A DNA stretch of 64,000 nt from Leptolyngbya sp. PCC 7375 (GTDB lineage Bacteria > Cyanobacteriota > Cyanobacteriia > Phormidesmidales > Phormidesmidaceae): NCBI RefSeq assembly GCF_000316115.1, contig NZ_JH993797.1, forward strand, positions 1,784,486 to 1,848,485, read 5' to 3'. The translations under genes were made by a program, and so were the position numbers. The notes under the pieces are model-generated. The model had not been told where the DNA came from. It did no database searches and worked only from the letters and a program-made list of their open reading frames with translations. Positions 63,161 to 64,000 of the stretch are shown in pieces; the stretch's first letter is position 1; every line of letters starts with the position of its first letter.

Positions 63161-64000
63161 TCACCGAAAGGCCCTTGGAGCGTTGCATACTACTCGAAAA
63201 CCGATATGGTTAGCGCGGCGATCAGGCTCAACGGTAAGGCGAGAAGCAGACCGACAATACCTTGGAGCATGATTCCAGGAACCACCACGCCTGACTCTAT
63301 GGATCTTCGCTTCCTTCGTCAACCGAAACCAAGTGCGCCCATCAGTTGGCGCTCCCTCGTAGTTATCATGCCAATGGTCTTGACACCATTCCCAAACATT
63401 ACCATGCATATCACATAAACCGAAGGCATTGGCTATACCAAAATGAGCTACTGGGGTTGTTTTCTTCCGATATTCCCCCTTTGGTCCCCGACCATAAAAT
63501 CCTGACCAATCAAATTCTTCGTTGTCTGTTCCTTGATAGTTAGCCAAATCTGTTGTTATGGTCTCTCCAAAGTAGAATGGTGTTTCAGTACCTGCTCGAC
63601 ACGCATATTCCCACTCGGCCTCTGTAGGTAAGCGATAACTTCGGTTTGTATAGACTGAGAGCCGAGCGCAGAACTCTACAGCATCATTCCAAGACACATT
63701 TTCAACGGGATGATTATCACCTTTGAAGGAGGCAGGATCAAGATTCAGTTCGTGCTCACCTTGGGCAAGTTCTGCGATTGCTCTCCACTGAGCCTGAGTG
63801 ATGGGATATCGTCCCATAAACAAGGTCGGTACACTTGTCTTATGCTGAGGGCCTTCGGTCTCTTGACGATCTAATTCATCTTCTAAAGAACCCATGAGAA
63901 ATGTTCCGCCAGGTACTCGGATCATATCTAACCCTATTTCACCGGGTAACCGCTCAACAAAATAGCGTACCTGTTTCTGTTCATAATCAAAGGAAAGTTT
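63161..64000 (-). CDS. SUMF1/formylglycine-generating-enzyme-like domain, C-terminal part of a longer protein
   Basis: The frame is open to the window edge, so the N-terminus is missing. The visible 279 residues begin KLSFDYEQKQVRYFVERLPGEIGLDMIRVPGGTFLMGS and contain NHPVENVSWNDAVEFCARLS, YRLPTEAEWEYACRAGT, GLCDMHGNVWEWCQDHW and RVRRGGSWNHAPRYCRSASR, the full SUMF1/EgtB fold. An ATG at 63925 exists but the preceding frame also reads as family-like linker. In cyanobacteria these domains often close proteins with a caspase or STAND N-terminus. The catalytic cysteine pair of true FGE is not obvious. Confidence 0.88.
   Translation of the reverse strand, partial: KLSFDYEQKQVRYFVERLPGEIGLDMIRVPGGTFLMGSLEDELDRQETEGPQHKTSVPTLFMGRYPITQAQWRAIAELAQGEHELNLDPASFKGDNHPVENVSWNDAVEFCARLSVYTNRSYRLPTEAEWEYACRAGTETPFYFGETITTDLANYQGTDNEEFDWSGFYGRGPKGEYRKKTTPVAHFGIANAFGLCDMHGNVWEWCQDHWHDNYEGAPTDGRTWFRLTKEAKIHRVRRGGSWNHAPRYCRSASRLTVEPDRRANHIGFRVVCNAPRAFR

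Noticed and set aside
1..64000. tRNA, rRNA or tmRNA genes
   Set aside because: I found no cloverleaf or conserved rRNA stretch by eye; a covariance-model scan would be needed to be certain.

Overview
The window comes from a cyanobacterium. It carries a complete psbA (photosystem II D1), a bilin-binding GAF photoreceptor of cyanobacteriochrome type, an exosortase-like gene, a DUF1400-type hydrolase and many copies of the cyanobacterial octamer GCGATCGC (for example at 53463-53470). I cannot name the genus from the sequence alone.

1-14.0 kb is a decayed defence and mobile-element island. A type I restriction-modification locus (hsdM, a GIY-YIG gene, hsdS, a small unknown gene pair, hsdR) has been broken several times. 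hsdM survives only as its C-terminal part behind an IS21-family element. That IS21 is itself split inside istA by a 2.5-kb element carrying a large serine recombinase, and an ISL3-family element abuts its left end. hsdR is interrupted by a 171-bp MITE with an 8-bp target duplication. Palindromic GC-rich repeats occur between these genes and, in frame, inside them. Only hsdS looks whole.

14.1-22 kb holds an exosortase-like membrane protein, a GMC oxidoreductase, a three-gene NitT/TauT-type ABC importer, a 55-residue cysteine-rich protein resembling desulforedoxin, and a TehB-type methyltransferase.

22-30 kb is a seven-gene V/A-type rotary ATPase operon, transcribed leftwards in the order B-D-I-K-E-DUF2764-A. 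This is a circular permutation of the E-X-A-B-D-I-K order I recall from chlamydia-type bacterial operons. A DUF1400 hydrolase, a CPA2 cation/proton antiporter, an RND efflux pump with its adaptor, and psbA follow to 40.4 kb.

40.8-46.6 kb contains a terC gene split by an IS, a rhodanese, small membrane ORFs, hairpins and tandem repeats, and a glycosyltransferase. At 46.7-50.7 kb lies a giant AfsR/SARP-like regulator (HTH-BTAD-NB-ARC-14 WD40 repeats). Three nearby sites made of CGTC repeats spaced about 11 bp apart look like SARP-type operators. One is upstream of the RND operon, and one lies between a small membrane ORF and the glycosyltransferase.

50.8-64 kb holds an acetyltransferase, a stand-alone DXCF cyanobacteriochrome GAF protein, an amidohydrolase, an alpha/beta hydrolase, a GT-C type membrane glycosyltransferase, an intact IS4-family element with a 12-bp target duplication, a sulfotransferase, a membrane GTPase, a phoX remnant, an MNT/HEPN pair, and the C-terminal SUMF1 domain of a protein running off the right edge.
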